Positions 27,633 to 36,351 of a stretch of DNA of 64,000 nucleotides are shown here, in pieces. The stretch comes from JAPLST01 sp964397565 (GTDB lineage Bacteria > Auribacterota > UBA3054 > JAPLST01), in NCBI GenBank assembly GCA_964397565.1, contig CAYNJC010000002.1:1-64000 (forward strand). Direction: 5' to 3'. Below the pieces are notes generated by a model. That model was not told the DNA's origin. It saw only the letters and a program-made list of their open reading frames with translations, and searched no databases. The position numbers were made by a program, and so were the translations under genes. Position 1 is the stretch's first letter. Each line of letters opens with the position of its first letter.

Positions 27633-28775
27633 TTAGATTCCCAAAACATTGCAGACCGCCGTGATGAGCGAAGTTGCCGCAATGATGCTGACGATCGACA
27701 TGACCACGGCCGACGTCGCCGCCTGTCCGACCGCTTCCGCGCTGCGCCGGCAGCGCATGCCGCACAGACAGCCCGCCACGGCGATGAGCACGCCAAACAC
27801 GGCGCTGTGCACCAAACCCACCAGCACGTCCGCGATGGACACCGCGGCTTGGGTGCGCTGGAGGTACTCCACGATGTTGAGATGCAACGCATTGACACCC
27901 ACCACCATGCCGCCGCACACCCCCAGAAAATCCGCATACAAGCACAGCAGGGGCATCATCACGGCCAGGGCGACGACCCGCGGCAACACCAAAAATTCCA
28001 TCGGCGGAATACCCAGGACGCGCAAGGAATCAATCTCTTCGTTGACCTGCATGGTGCCCAATTGCGCCGCAAACGCAGAGCCCGTGCGGCCCGCCAGCAC
28101 AATCCCGACCATGACCGCGCCCATCACCCGGATCATGATTACCGCCACCAAGTCCGCGACATAGATTTCAACGCCGAACTGGCGCAATTGCAGAATGCCG
28201 ACAAACGCAAAAATGACGCCCACCAGCACACTGACCAGCGAGACGATCGGCAGCGCATCCGCGCCACACTCGCGGATGTGCAGGATCACATCCCTGGCCC
28301 GTACGCACGCGCTGCCGCGCAGCCAGCGCACGAGGGCAACCACCGTCGCGCCGAGGAAGGCGATAATCTCCGCGAACCAGCTTGCCAGCGTCGCCGTCTC
28401 TCGGCCCAACCGCTGCAGAAAAGTGTCCGGCGCAGCGGGCGCTGATTTCTTTGCCACCGCGGCCGGGGTCGCCAGGGCCACCAGCGTTTGCACCCCGCCC
28501 GGTAGACCGACCGTGTCCACCGTCAGGTGCCGCGCAGCGCCCAACGCTGCCAGCTCCACCACCAGCATGGGCAACAGGCTGTCCCACTCGCCCAAGTCGG
28601 GGGTGCTAAAGGTGACCGTGGTCACGCCCGGCCGGGCCGCTGCATCCAACAGCGCGCGGGCGGACGGCATGGCGGACGCCCGTGTCCACGCGCCACGCAG
28701 CGCCATGCACACGGCGCCGGACGTCGCGCCCGGGGTCACCTCATAGCTGCTGGTTTGTGGATCAGGTACCGACAT
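27633..28775 (-). CDS. mlaE: MlaE-type ABC permease with N-terminal STAS-like domain
   Basis: The 380-residue protein joins a STAS-like domain (about residues 15-105, with DLGEWDSLLPMLVVELAALG) to an MlaE permease (about 130-380). Permease hallmarks are FVGILQLRQFGVEIYVADLV, AGRTGSAFAAQLGTM and EEIDSLRVLGIPP, the coupling helix of the family. The E. coli system has a separate STAS protein, MlaB; fused versions are common in other phyla. It is the first gene of the operon. A purine-rich stretch (gaagacgagg) just before the start may serve as ribosome-binding site. Confidence 0.9.
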   Translation of the reverse strand: MSVPDPQTSSYEVTPGATSGAVCMALRGAWTRASAMPSARALLDAAARPGVTTVTFSTPDLGEWDSLLPMLVVELAALGAARHLTVDTVGLPGGVQTLVALATPAAVAKKSAPAAPDTFLQRLGRETATLASWFAEIIAFLGATVVALVRWLRGSACVRARDVILHIRECGADALPIVSLVSVLVGVIFAFVGILQLRQFGVEIYVADLVAVIMIRVMGAVMVGIVLAGRTGSAFAAQLGTMQVNEEIDSLRVLGIPPMEFLVLPRVVALAVMMPLLCLYADFLGVCGGMVVGVNALHLNIVEYLQRTQAAVSIADVLVGLVHSAVFGVLIAVAGCLCGMRCRRSAEAVGQAATSAVVMSIVSIIAATSLITAVCNVLGI

Positions 28776-28831
28776 CCTCGTCTTCGTTCCCTTTGATAAA
28801 AGTTCCGGGCAATCGCCCCGGAAATTTCACC

Positions 28832-29851
28832 TCATTGCTCCTCGATCAATTCATCGAAGAACTTCACTTTGTCGGCCACGTCCGGCGAGGCGTTGTGCTT
28901 GATCGCCGCGCGTGGATGCAGGTTGCGAAAGCCGGTCAGCATGTAGGGCACATCATAGCCCCAGCGCAGATCCTGGCGCAGCGGTTCGATGTGCTCTTGG
29001 ATGCACTGCAACACCGGCCGCAGACGGTAGCGCGGATTGTGCAGGAACCCGAGCAACAATTCCATCGGGCAGTTGCCCGCGCCACGCCCAAGGCCGGCCA
29101 TGCTCGCGTCCAACCGGTTTGCTCCTTTGACAATCGCCTCGATCGTGTTGGCAAACGCAAGCTGCAGATTGTTGTGCGTGTGAATCCCGACTTCCTTGCC
29201 GTTCTGCCGCGCATAGCGCAAGTACTTGCCGACCAGATAGTGAATTTGCTCGCTGTACAACGCGCCGAAACTGTCCACCAAGTACAGCGCATCGGCCTCG
29301 GACTCGGCCAGCAATTCGAGCGCCTCATCCAATTCGCGTTCGCGCACGACCGAGACTGACATCAAGTTGACGCTGGTCTCGTAGCCCTTGTCGTGCGCGT
29401 CTTTCAACAGGTCCAGTGCCGCCGGGATTTGGCTGATGTAGCATGCCACCCGCACCATGTCCACCACGCTTTTTTCGCGCGGCAGAATGTCTTCGTGATA
29501 ATCCGTCCGATCCACATCGGCCATCACCGAGATCTTGACCGTCCCCTTGTCCTCGCCGATGATCCGCCGGATATCGTCTTCCGTGCTGAATTTCCAGGTG
29601 CCGAACTGGTCGGTCGCAAACAGGCGCCGCGAGGCCTTGTAGCCCATTTCCATGTAGTCAATGCCGGCGTCGTTACAGGCCTGGTAGACCGCTTTGACCA
29701 CGGTTTCACTGAACTGGTGGTCGTTCATCAGACCACCATCGCGAATCGTGCAATCCAGAATCTTGATGTCCGAGCGATAGCCGACCCACTTGGCGGCCGG
29801 GCCACCCGTGTCCTTGGTCTGCTCGTGTTGCTTCTCTGTTACGCGTGCCAT
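28832..29851 (-). CDS. HMGL-like aldolase-domain protein (DRE-TIM metallolyase)
   Basis: The 339-residue protein is a DRE-TIM barrel enzyme. The N-terminal DCTIRDGG (residues 33-40) supplies the catalytic Arg-Asp, and GIHTHNN and GLGRGAGNC are the metal-binding and glycine-rich segments, as in 4-hydroxy-2-oxovalerate aldolase and isopropylmalate synthase. It lacks the C-terminal domains of both and is usually annotated only as an aldolase catalytic-domain protein. Related stand-alone genes occur in surface-sugar clusters; here no such neighbours exist. A good ribosome-binding site (aaggagtt) precedes the ATG at 29851. Confidence 0.8.
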   Translation of the reverse strand: MARVTEKQHEQTKDTGGPAAKWVGYRSDIKILDCTIRDGGLMNDHQFSETVVKAVYQACNDAGIDYMEMGYKASRRLFATDQFGTWKFSTEDDIRRIIGEDKGTVKISVMADVDRTDYHEDILPREKSVVDMVRVACYISQIPAALDLLKDAHDKGYETSVNLMSVSVVRERELDEALELLAESEADALYLVDSFGALYSEQIHYLVGKYLRYARQNGKEVGIHTHNNLQLAFANTIEAIVKGANRLDASMAGLGRGAGNCPMELLLGFLHNPRYRLRPVLQCIQEHIEPLRQDLRWGYDVPYMLTGFRNLHPRAAIKHNASPDVADKVKFFDELIEEQ

Positions 29852-30074
29852 ATAAACTCCTTCGATGAATCCGCCGCCCGATCATCGTAACCAGCGGCGC
29901 CATGATAACGACACTATAGTAACGAAAAGTGTGAATTATTGCAACACGCGCGACGCCGCGGGCCGGAGCAGCAGCGTGCGCGAACGAACTTGACAACACC
30001 GGCACAGCCGGACATTTCTATTGAACGTAACCATAGGACATTTCTATTGACTTGCACCCAGGCAAATCGCAATA
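29852..30074. other. Intergenic with a short direct repeat
   Basis: No reading frame is convincing in this divergent gap. The 16-mer ggacatttctattgaa/c occurs twice, at about 30010-30025 and 30038-30053, as a tandem-like pair that could be a remnant of an insertion-element end or a regulator site. Confidence 0.4.
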
Positions 30075-30103
30075 TTGACATCCCGGCCGGCTTGTGCTAT
30101 ACT
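30075..30103 (+). promoter_or_regulatory. Consensus sigma-70 promoter for the small lipoprotein
   Basis: TTGACA (30075-30080), a 17-base spacer and TATACT (30098-30103) form a near-perfect promoter 52 bases upstream of the ATG at 30156. Confidence 0.75.
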
Positions 30104-30155
30104 AGGGCCACTGTAACAAACGTACTGCGGTTAACGTTTATTTGGGAGACCAACA

Positions 30156-30509
30156 ATGAAAGCAATCCTCAGTGTGTGCCTGGCAATGTGTATGCTGGTT
30201 GGCTGTGCGTCGGTGGAGACGACCCGCGCGTTCAATGGCTTGCGCAGCGGCGATTCTCAGATTGTCGAGCATATCAACGGCAGCACGTGGGGCGTCTATC
30301 TCTTCTCGACCATTCCGCTGTTTGTGCCGTACGACGAGGGCTTGGTTAATGCGGACACGACCGTCAACATGGTCACGCGCCAGGCCCGCAATCTTGGCTA
30401 CAGCAAGGTGACGGACTTACAGTCATCGCTCACGTCGAATCCGTTGGAGATGACCCTTTACATTCTGTGGATCAACTCCTGTCAGGTGTCCGCCAACGCG
30501 TGCAAGTAG
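30156..30509 (+). CDS. Small lipoprotein of unknown function
   Basis: The 117-residue protein has a lipoprotein signal peptide ending in the lipobox LVGC with Cys at residue 17. The mature part is about 100 residues and contains STWGVYLFSTIPLFVPYDEG and VNMVTRQARNLGYSKVTDLQ, a pattern I have seen in small PVC and proteobacterial lipoproteins without known function. A good ribosome-binding site (gggag) precedes the ATG. A near-consensus promoter lies upstream and a stem-loop follows the stop, so it looks like a monocistronic, probably well-expressed gene. Confidence 0.75.
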   Translation: MKAILSVCLAMCMLVGCASVETTRAFNGLRSGDSQIVEHINGSTWGVYLFSTIPLFVPYDEGLVNADTTVNMVTRQARNLGYSKVTDLQSSLTSNPLEMTLYILWINSCQVSANACK

Positions 30510-30535
30510 CCGTGGCGCCCGTCTCTCTTTTCATG

Positions 30536-30572
30536 ACGCGCGCCTCTCGCTGTGACGTGAGGCGCGCGTTTG
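30536..30572 (+). terminator. Stem-loop terminator after the lipoprotein gene
   Basis: Perfect 11-bp arms acgcgcgcctc (30536-30546) and gaggcgcgcgt (30559-30569) flank a 12-base loop, with only a short T tail. It separates the lipoprotein gene from aspartate kinase. Confidence 0.65.
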
Positions 30573-30589
30573 CTACCTGACCGTGTTGC

Positions 30590-31897
30590 ATGCCCATCTA
30601 CGTCTCCAAATTCGGTGGCACGTCGTTGGCAGATGCCGCCCAATTCCGCAAAGTGCGCGCGATTGTCGAGAGCAATCCGGCGCGGCGCTGCGTGGTGGTG
30701 TCGGCCCCCGGCAAGCGCAGCGCCACGGATCAGAAGATCACCGATCTGCTCCTGATCTGTTACGACCTGCTGGACAAAGGGCTGGACATGGAGGTGGTCT
30801 ACACCCGGATTTGCGAGCGGTTCCGCGAGATTGTCCGCGACTTGTCCGTGCCGCTCGATATAGGCGCGATTCTGGATGACACGCGCGCACGCATGCGCAA
30901 GAATCCGTCCCGCGATTTCATCGCCTCACGCGGCGAGTACATTACCGGCAAAATCATGGCCGCCTACCTCGGCGCCGTCTATGTCGAACCGGCCGAAACC
31001 GTTTTTCTGCATGACGATCTGCGCGTCAAGGCGGCCACCTATCAGCACCTGCACACCGTGTTGGCCGAGCAGCGTCTGACGGTCATGCCCGGGTTCTACG
31101 GCATCAATGAGCGCGGGCGCGTCACCACGTTTTCACGCGGCGGCTCGGACGTCACCGGCGCGATCGCGGCCCGCGCCCTCGCCGCCGATGTCTATGAAAA
31201 CTGGACCGACGTGTCCGGCTTTCTCATGGCGGATCCGCGGATCGTCGAGCAGCCGCGCCACATTGACGAGCTGACCTACAAGGAACTGCGCGAACTGTCC
31301 TACATGGGCGCGACGGTGCTGCACGACGAGGCCGTCTTTCCCGTCCGCGAAGTGGGCATTCCGATCGAAATTCGCAACACCAACGAGCCGGCCGGCCCGT
31401 TCACCCGGATTGTCGCGCAGCGCAAGCAAAGTGACCGGGTCGTCACCGGCATTGCCGGGCGCAAAGACTTTGTCCTGTTTCAAATCGAGAAAGATTTGAT
31501 GAACAAAATGATCGGCTTCGGCCGGCGCGTCCTGCAAATTTTCGAGTCGTACGGCGTCAGTATTGATCATATTCCGACCGGGATTGACAACATGTCCGTC
31601 GTCGCCCGCGCCGACAATTTGCGGGACAAGACCGAAGCGATCTTGGACGAACTCAAACGCGTGCTCGAACCCGACAGCATTGAAGTGTTCCCCGACTTGG
31701 CGATCATCGCGACGGTCGGCATTGGCATGATTCACTGCGTCGGCTTTGCCGGGCGCCTGTGCGCTGCCGTGGCGCAGCACGGCATCAATCTGCGCGTGAT
31801 TGACCTCGGCGCCTCGGAAGACAACATGATTATCGGGCTTGAGAACCGGCATTTTGAGACCGCCATCCGGGCCATCTATCGCGAGTTTGTCACGTAG
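30590..31897 (+). CDS. lysC: Aspartate kinase
   Basis: The 435-residue enzyme phosphorylates aspartate, the first step to lysine, threonine and methionine. The kinase domain begins with KFGGTSLAD (residues 7-15) and includes GFYGINERGRVTTFSRGGSD and WTDVSGFLMADPRI. Two C-terminal ACT domains (from about 290) contain the regulatory half LMNKMIGFGRRVLQIFESYG, suggesting feedback control by an end product. The length fits monofunctional aspartate kinases and no homoserine dehydrogenase domain follows. There is no clear Shine-Dalgarno before the ATG. metX at 45.9 kb uses a product of the same pathway. Confidence 0.92.
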   Translation: MPIYVSKFGGTSLADAAQFRKVRAIVESNPARRCVVVSAPGKRSATDQKITDLLLICYDLLDKGLDMEVVYTRICERFREIVRDLSVPLDIGAILDDTRARMRKNPSRDFIASRGEYITGKIMAAYLGAVYVEPAETVFLHDDLRVKAATYQHLHTVLAEQRLTVMPGFYGINERGRVTTFSRGGSDVTGAIAARALAADVYENWTDVSGFLMADPRIVEQPRHIDELTYKELRELSYMGATVLHDEAVFPVREVGIPIEIRNTNEPAGPFTRIVAQRKQSDRVVTGIAGRKDFVLFQIEKDLMNKMIGFGRRVLQIFESYGVSIDHIPTGIDNMSVVARADNLRDKTEAILDELKRVLEPDSIEVFPDLAIIATVGIGMIHCVGFAGRLCAAVAQHGINLRVIDLGASEDNMIIGLENRHFETAIRAIYREFVT

Positions 31898-31925
31898 CCA
31901 GCGCCTCCTGTCGCTGTAACGCTTC

Positions 31926-33086
31926 ATGCCGCCCACCCCACGCCAACCCGCCCTGCTCGCGCTTGAAGACGGCACTGTCTTTCGCGGCTTGGCCTTTGGC
32001 GCGCGTGCGGAGGCCGGCGGTGAAGTGGTCTTCAACACGTCGTTGACCGGCTATCAAGAAGTCATCACCGATCCCTCGTACAAAGGGCAGATGGTCGTCA
32101 TGACCAACCCCTTGATCGGCAATTATGGCGTCAACGACGCCGACCTCGAATCGCCGCGCCCGCAGCTCGAGGCGTTCATCGTCCGCGAAGTCAGCCGGGT
32201 GTACTCGAACTATCGCGCGACCGAAAGTCTCGACGCCTATCTGGCGCGCCACGGCGTGCCCGGCATCGAAGGCATCGACACGCGCATGCTCACCCGCCAC
32301 CTGCGCCAGCAGGGCGCGCTGCGCGGCTTTCTTTCCTGCAGCGACACCCAGGCCGACGCGGTGGTGGACAAAGCGCGCGCGCTGCCGCCCATGGCCGGCA
32401 GCGATTTTGTCAAAGCGGTGACCTGCCCGGCCGCGTATCAATGGGACCCGGATGACACCTTGAGCGCCCCGTGGCAGGACGCTTATCGCGCCCGCCGCGC
32501 GCCCGCGCCGCTGCCCGCGCGCACACATCATATTGTTGCGTTGGATTGCGGACTCAAATGGAACATTTTGCGCTGCCTGCGGCGCTGCGGCTTTCGCGTC
32601 ACGGTCGTGCCGGCCGGCACGACGGCGGCCGCGATTCTGGCCTGCAAGCCAGCCGGCGTCTTTCTTTCCAACGGGCCGGGCGATCCGGCGGCCTTGCCGT
32701 ATGTGTTTGATGAAGTGCGCGCGCTGCTCGGGACCGTGCCGATCTTTGGCATTTGCCTCGGCCATCAAATGCTCGCTTTGGCCTTCGGCGGCACAACCTT
32801 CAAACTGAAATTTGGTCATCACGGCAGCAATCAACCAGTGAAAAACCTGGCGACCGGCCGGGTCGAAATCACCGCACAAAACCACGGCTTTGCGGTGGAC
32901 GTTGATTCGCTCGATCCGCAGACGGTCGCCGTCACTCATTTGAATGTAAACGACCACACCGTCGAAGGCATTCGCCACCGCAGCCTGCCGGTCTTTTCCG
33001 TGCAGTACCATCCCGAAGCGGCGCCCGGTCCGCACGATTCCTATTATCTCTTCCAGCAATTCCGCACCCTGATCGAGCAGCAGTAG
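31926..33086 (+). CDS. carA: Carbamoyl-phosphate synthase small (glutaminase) subunit
   Basis: The 386-residue protein has the CarA N-terminal domain (LALEDGTVFRGLAFG, VVFNTSLTGYQEVITDPSY) and a class I glutamine amidotransferase domain. The nucleophile is Cys277 in GICLGHQM, and the His-Glu pair is in VQYHPEAAPGP. It hydrolyses glutamine and passes ammonia to CarB for carbamoyl phosphate, the precursor of arginine and pyrimidines. carB is not next to it; a repeat array and a scaffold gap follow directly. The start at 31926 has no Shine-Dalgarno. Confidence 0.95.
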   Translation: MPPTPRQPALLALEDGTVFRGLAFGARAEAGGEVVFNTSLTGYQEVITDPSYKGQMVVMTNPLIGNYGVNDADLESPRPQLEAFIVREVSRVYSNYRATESLDAYLARHGVPGIEGIDTRMLTRHLRQQGALRGFLSCSDTQADAVVDKARALPPMAGSDFVKAVTCPAAYQWDPDDTLSAPWQDAYRARRAPAPLPARTHHIVALDCGLKWNILRCLRRCGFRVTVVPAGTTAAAILACKPAGVFLSNGPGDPAALPYVFDEVRALLGTVPIFGICLGHQMLALAFGGTTFKLKFGHHGSNQPVKNLATGRVEITAQNHGFAVDVDSLDPQTVAVTHLNVNDHTVEGIRHRSLPVFSVQYHPEAAPGPHDSYYLFQQFRTLIEQQ

Positions 33087-33151
33087 AAAGATCTGTGGCG
33101 ACCGCCCTCTGTGAATTCTCGCATGAGGCACCCAAGCGGCAGAAAAATTCC

Positions 33152-33559
33152 TTGACAGGATTTACATCATCGTACATGATCCAGAACGGCTGCGCTCCTG
33201 GCAACTCAATCATGTCAAATCATGTCGATCCTGTCAAAGATCCGCCCGCAGACATTTCTTGACAGGATTTACATGATCGTACATGATCCAGAATGGCTGC
33301 GCTCCTGGCAGCTCAATCATGTCAAATCATGTCGATCCTGTCAAAGATCCGCCCGCAGACATTTCTNNNNNNNNNNNNNNNNNNNNNNNNNNNNNNNNNN
33401 NNNNNNNNNNNNNNNNNNNNNNNNNNNNNNNNNNNNNNNNNNNNNNNNNNNNNNNNNNNNNNNNNNTTCTTGACAGGATTTACATGATCGTACATGATCC
33501 AGAATGGCTGCGCTCCTGGCAACTCAATTATGTCAAATCATGTCGATCCTGTCAAAGAT
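33152..33559. repeat. Array of 107-bp palindromic repeats interrupted by a scaffold gap
   Basis: Unit 1 (33152-33258) and unit 2 (33259-33365) are nearly identical. A third unit starts at 33366 and is lost in 100 N (33367-33466), and another runs from 33470 to 33559. Each unit begins ttgacaggatttacatgat and ends with the near-inverse atcatgtcgatcctgtcaa, so it can form a long hairpin with a loop of about 30 bases. A half unit plus the start of the next unit reappear at 33959-34035 on the other side of the GxxExxY gene. The real copy number is unknown. Confidence 0.85.
33367..33466. other. Scaffold gap of exactly 100 N
   Basis: The run of N is a conventional placeholder. The flanks are copies of the same repeat, so assembly most likely broke because the array was not resolved. 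Apparent reading frames across it are meaningless. Confidence 0.97.
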
Positions 33560-33941
33560 AGTCCCGGTACTTGCGCTTAATCTCGACGCCGTCGGCCCCA
33601 AAATTGATAAGCAACCCGACCGGCTGTTTTGTCGCTTTCAAGTAATGCACCAATTGCACCTCGTGTTTCTCCACCACATGCTGCACTGATTTCAACTCGA
33701 CCACAAGCCTGCCGTCAGCAAACAAGTCCGCTTCATACTCGCCAACATTGACGTCCTCGTACCAGACCGTTATCCGATACTGCTGCTCGAACGCAATGCC
33801 TGCGCGTCGCAACTCGACTGCCAGGCTGTTCTCGTACACCTTCTCCAGAAAACCGAAGCCCAGAGTGTTGTACACCTTGTAGGCGCACGCAATAACCTGC
33901 TCACTGACAGGATCATTGACACTGCTTCGATTGGCTTTCAT
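33552..33941 (-). CDS. GxxExxY family protein, copy 1
   Basis: The 129-residue protein has the family signature GFLEKVY (Gly30 to Tyr36). Downstream, YEADLFADGRLVVELKSV has the look of a PD-(D/E)XK nuclease-like core (D, then E-x-K) and is followed by LVHYLKATKQPVGLLINFG. Family members are common in PVC and Bacteroidetes genomes, often several per genome, with no known function. The gene sits inside the 107-bp palindromic repeat array: its stop touches the end of one repeat and its start is followed by half of another. A nuclease activity is inference from the motif spacing. Confidence 0.85.
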   Translation of the reverse strand: MKANRSSVNDPVSEQVIACAYKVYNTLGFGFLEKVYENSLAVELRRAGIAFEQQYRITVWYEDVNVGEYEADLFADGRLVVELKSVQHVVEKHEVQLVHYLKATKQPVGLLINFGADGVEIKRKYRDYL

Positions 33942-34163
33942 AACGCCTCCTTATCCTATGATCATGTCAAATCATGTTGATCCTGTCGAAGATCCGCCCG
34001 CAGACATTTCTTGAAAGGATTTACATGATCGTCCATGATGCTGAATGAAGCACTACACAGGTACTGCAACAGCGGCGCCATCTGCGTTAATTTCTTTTGC
34101 AACAAACAAATTAAGGTGCAACGCGCAGCGCACAGCACCGACGTACCGATCACTGATTACCGA
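33942..34163. repeat. Distal part of the palindromic array and a degenerate palindrome
   Basis: 33959-34035 repeats the second half of a 107-bp unit, its linker (tccgcccgcagacatttc) and the first half of the next unit. An imperfect A/T-rich palindrome follows at about 34089-34112, and then a short tandem tract (accgatcactgattaccgat) ends at the stop of the TPR gene. Confidence 0.6.
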
Positions 34164-35627
34164 TCACCTGTCGTTGGCTTTTCCCGCGCCGCTGGCCGCT
34201 TCTTCCTGATCGAGCTGCTTCAATCCTTCGCGCGCCGCGGCGCAGGTGGCATCCAGCGCCAGCGCCTTCTCAAATAATGTCCGCGCCGTGTCGGTGCGCC
34301 CTTGCGCGCGATACACAAATCCGAGCGTGGTCAAAATACTGGGTGAAGCCGGCCCGGATGCCAAGGCCTGCGTCGCATAGGCCTCCGCCTCCTGCGCCTG
34401 CTGCATGCGCAAGCACAACTGGGCCAGCTGCACATACACGTCCGCCGGCGTTGCACTTATCTGCGCCACTTTTTTGAGCCACGTCATGGCTTGTTCCGCG
34501 TAGCGCGCATCGACGTCCTCATCCGCCGTGGCCAGACTGAAATACAGCGCCGCGACATCCTGCTGGATCATCACATCGCGCGGCGCAGTGCGGGCCGCAT
34601 CCACCAAGGCCGCAACGGCCTTGTCGGTCTGGCCCGCTTTCAACAAGGCCGTGCATTGCGTCCGGCGCGCGCTGACATAATAGGGCAGGAGCGCGACATC
34701 GCGCGCGGGGTTGATCTGCGCAATTGCCAATTCGGCGCCGCGCCGCGCCGCCGTGGTGTCGCCCGTGCGCAAGTAGCGGCGTGCCAGTTCCGTCTGGGCT
34801 TTGCACAGCCAGGCGCGGTCCTGGGTGCGCGCCGTGATCCAGCGCAAGTGCGCAATCGCGCGTGCCGTCTCCGCTGCGTCCCGGCCGCAGGTGCGCGCCA
34901 ATTGGTAATGTACGTAGAGCGAATCAGGAAACAGCTCGACCGCCTGATGCATCGTGCGATTGGCCGCGCGCATCTGTCCCTGCAAATAGTAGGCACTGCC
35001 CAAGCCATACCAATACGCCAGGGTGCACGGCTCTTGCTGCACGAGCGCGGCGTAGATCGTCGTGAGCCACGCCAGTGACAGCGTGCCCGTTGGGTTGGTG
35101 CTGGCACGGTCAAGCAACGCGGTGTGAAACTCAAAATCCGGGTGGGTCGTCATGTCACGCACCAGCTTGTCTGCGGCCCGATCCAGCCGCAACTGTGCCA
35201 ACCATGTGGCCCGCGCGACGGTCATCGCGCGCAGATACGCCGCGCGCAGGTCGGCGGGCGGCGCCGCCGTCGGCAAGTCCGCCGGCACGGCGTCGGCGGG
35301 ATACACGGCGCACAAGCGCGCATACGCTTGATCACTCGCGCTCAGGGTGATGTTCATGGCACGCACATCATTGCTGGCCGTGGCCGCCAGAAAGGCGCGC
35401 CGCGCCGCATGATACGTGTCGAACGCCTGATCATACGCCAGGCGCACATCCTGCTCGTAGCGCACTTCAGCTTGGGCGCGCGCATCGGCGGCCGCACGCC
35501 AGGCCGTTTTCAGCTCGGCATTGTCATACACGGTTTGCGGCCGCGTTGCGGCCGCGCCGCACCGCAGCGCGACCGGTGCCAGCAGCGCCAGCGCACCCCA
35601 CCTCAGCAACCGTCTAATGTCCCTCAC
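34164..35627 (-). CDS. Exported TPR-repeat protein
   Basis: The roughly 487-residue protein has an N-terminal signal (WGALALLAPVALRCGAAA) and then mostly Ala-rich helices. TPR-like repeats are clear in the last 200 residues (CLRMQQAQEAEAYATQALA, TLGFVYRAQGRTDTARTLFEKALALD). TPR proteins of this type scaffold periplasmic complexes; no partner can be named. I start it at the GTG at 35627 because the longer reading to 35696 lies inside the CinA-like gene. Even so it overlaps that gene by 14 bases, indicating coupling. The Cys before GAAA is not in a canonical lipobox. Confidence 0.7.
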   Translation of the reverse strand: MRDIRRLLRWGALALLAPVALRCGAAATRPQTVYDNAELKTAWRAAADARAQAEVRYEQDVRLAYDQAFDTYHAARRAFLAATASNDVRAMNITLSASDQAYARLCAVYPADAVPADLPTAAPPADLRAAYLRAMTVARATWLAQLRLDRAADKLVRDMTTHPDFEFHTALLDRASTNPTGTLSLAWLTTIYAALVQQEPCTLAYWYGLGSAYYLQGQMRAANRTMHQAVELFPDSLYVHYQLARTCGRDAAETARAIAHLRWITARTQDRAWLCKAQTELARRYLRTGDTTAARRGAELAIAQINPARDVALLPYYVSARRTQCTALLKAGQTDKAVAALVDAARTAPRDVMIQQDVAALYFSLATADEDVDARYAEQAMTWLKKVAQISATPADVYVQLAQLCLRMQQAQEAEAYATQALASGPASPSILTTLGFVYRAQGRTDTARTLFEKALALDATCAAAREGLKQLDQEEAASGAGKANDR

Positions 35628-36351
35628 GCACTGCCTCCGCGCGTTCCGTGATGGCCGCGTGCAGCCACTCCTGCGCGTGCTGCACCTGTGCCGCATCCGC
35701 GCCCTTGACGACCAGCGCGCAACGCCACTGCCCCGCGCTGCACGACGGATATGAGCCGATCTCGACCGCCGGAAAGCGCGCCACGGCCGCGTCCATCACA
35801 TCCGCAAACTCGCTCTCCGCCAGCGCCACCGGGAATTCCAGTTCCACAAACGGCGCATGCGCCAGCCGGGCCGCGACGTGCGCAAACATGGCCTCCACCA
35901 GCTCCGGTATGCCCGGCAAGACAAACACATTTTCGACGGCAAACCCGGGCGCGCCCGTGTTCGGATTCGGAATCAATTCCGCCGCGCGCGGCAGATCCGC
36001 CATCACCAGCCGCCGCGCACTGATCCGCTCTTGATAGTACGCATGCAGGATGCGCACCGCCTCCGGGTGCGGCTCACACGGCCGCCCGAACGCCAGCGCC
36101 ACCGCCGGCCGGGTCACATCATCCGCGGTCGGCCCGATCCCGCCACAGACGATGACATAATCAAAGGCCCGCCGCAGCGCGTTGACTTCCGTCGCAATCT
36201 GCGCGAGCACATCCGGAATCACCACGATGCGCTTGACCAGCACGCCAATCTTTTTCAGCGCGCAGGCCAGAAAATACGCGTTCTCGTCGCGCGTCCGCCC
36301 CGACAGAATTTCATTGCCAACGATCAGTATTGCCGCCTGCTTATTCATCAT
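35614..36351 (-). CDS. CinA-like molybdopterin-binding-domain protein
   Basis: The 245-residue protein is the MoaB/Mog-like domain of the CinA family: ILIVGNEILSGRTRDENAYF at the start, DYVIVCGGIGPTADDVTRPA and FVLPGIPELVEAMF. It lacks the C-terminal nicotinamide-nucleotide amidase domain of full CinA, so competence/damage-inducible protein A is only a family label. A perfect TATAAT (minus strand, 36362-36357) ends five bases before the first ATG and no Shine-Dalgarno is present, pointing to a leaderless transcript. The downstream TPR gene overlaps its end. Confidence 0.85.
   Translation of the reverse strand: MMNKQAAILIVGNEILSGRTRDENAYFLACALKKIGVLVKRIVVIPDVLAQIATEVNALRRAFDYVIVCGGIGPTADDVTRPAVALAFGRPCEPHPEAVRILHAYYQERISARRLVMADLPRAAELIPNPNTGAPGFAVENVFVLPGIPELVEAMFAHVAARLAHAPFVELEFPVALAESEFADVMDAAVARFPAVEIGSYPSCSAGQWRCALVVKGADAAQVQHAQEWLHAAITERAEAVREGH

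Noticed and set aside
26898..28445. 515-codon plus-strand frame opposite the Mla-type genes
   Set aside because: The product is a His/Arg/Gln-rich low-complexity chain caused by high GC; the opposite strand encodes recognisable transporter subunits.
31890..33131. 413-codon minus-strand frame opposite carA
   Set aside because: It is a shadow of carA, whose glutaminase motifs are intact.
33152..33559. Regular repeats that might suggest a CRISPR array
   Set aside because: The whole 107-bp unit repeats without variable spacers, each unit is a hairpin, and no cas gene is nearby.
33222..33689. Open frames running through the N block
   Set aside because: They consist of unknown residues translated from the 100-N scaffold gap.
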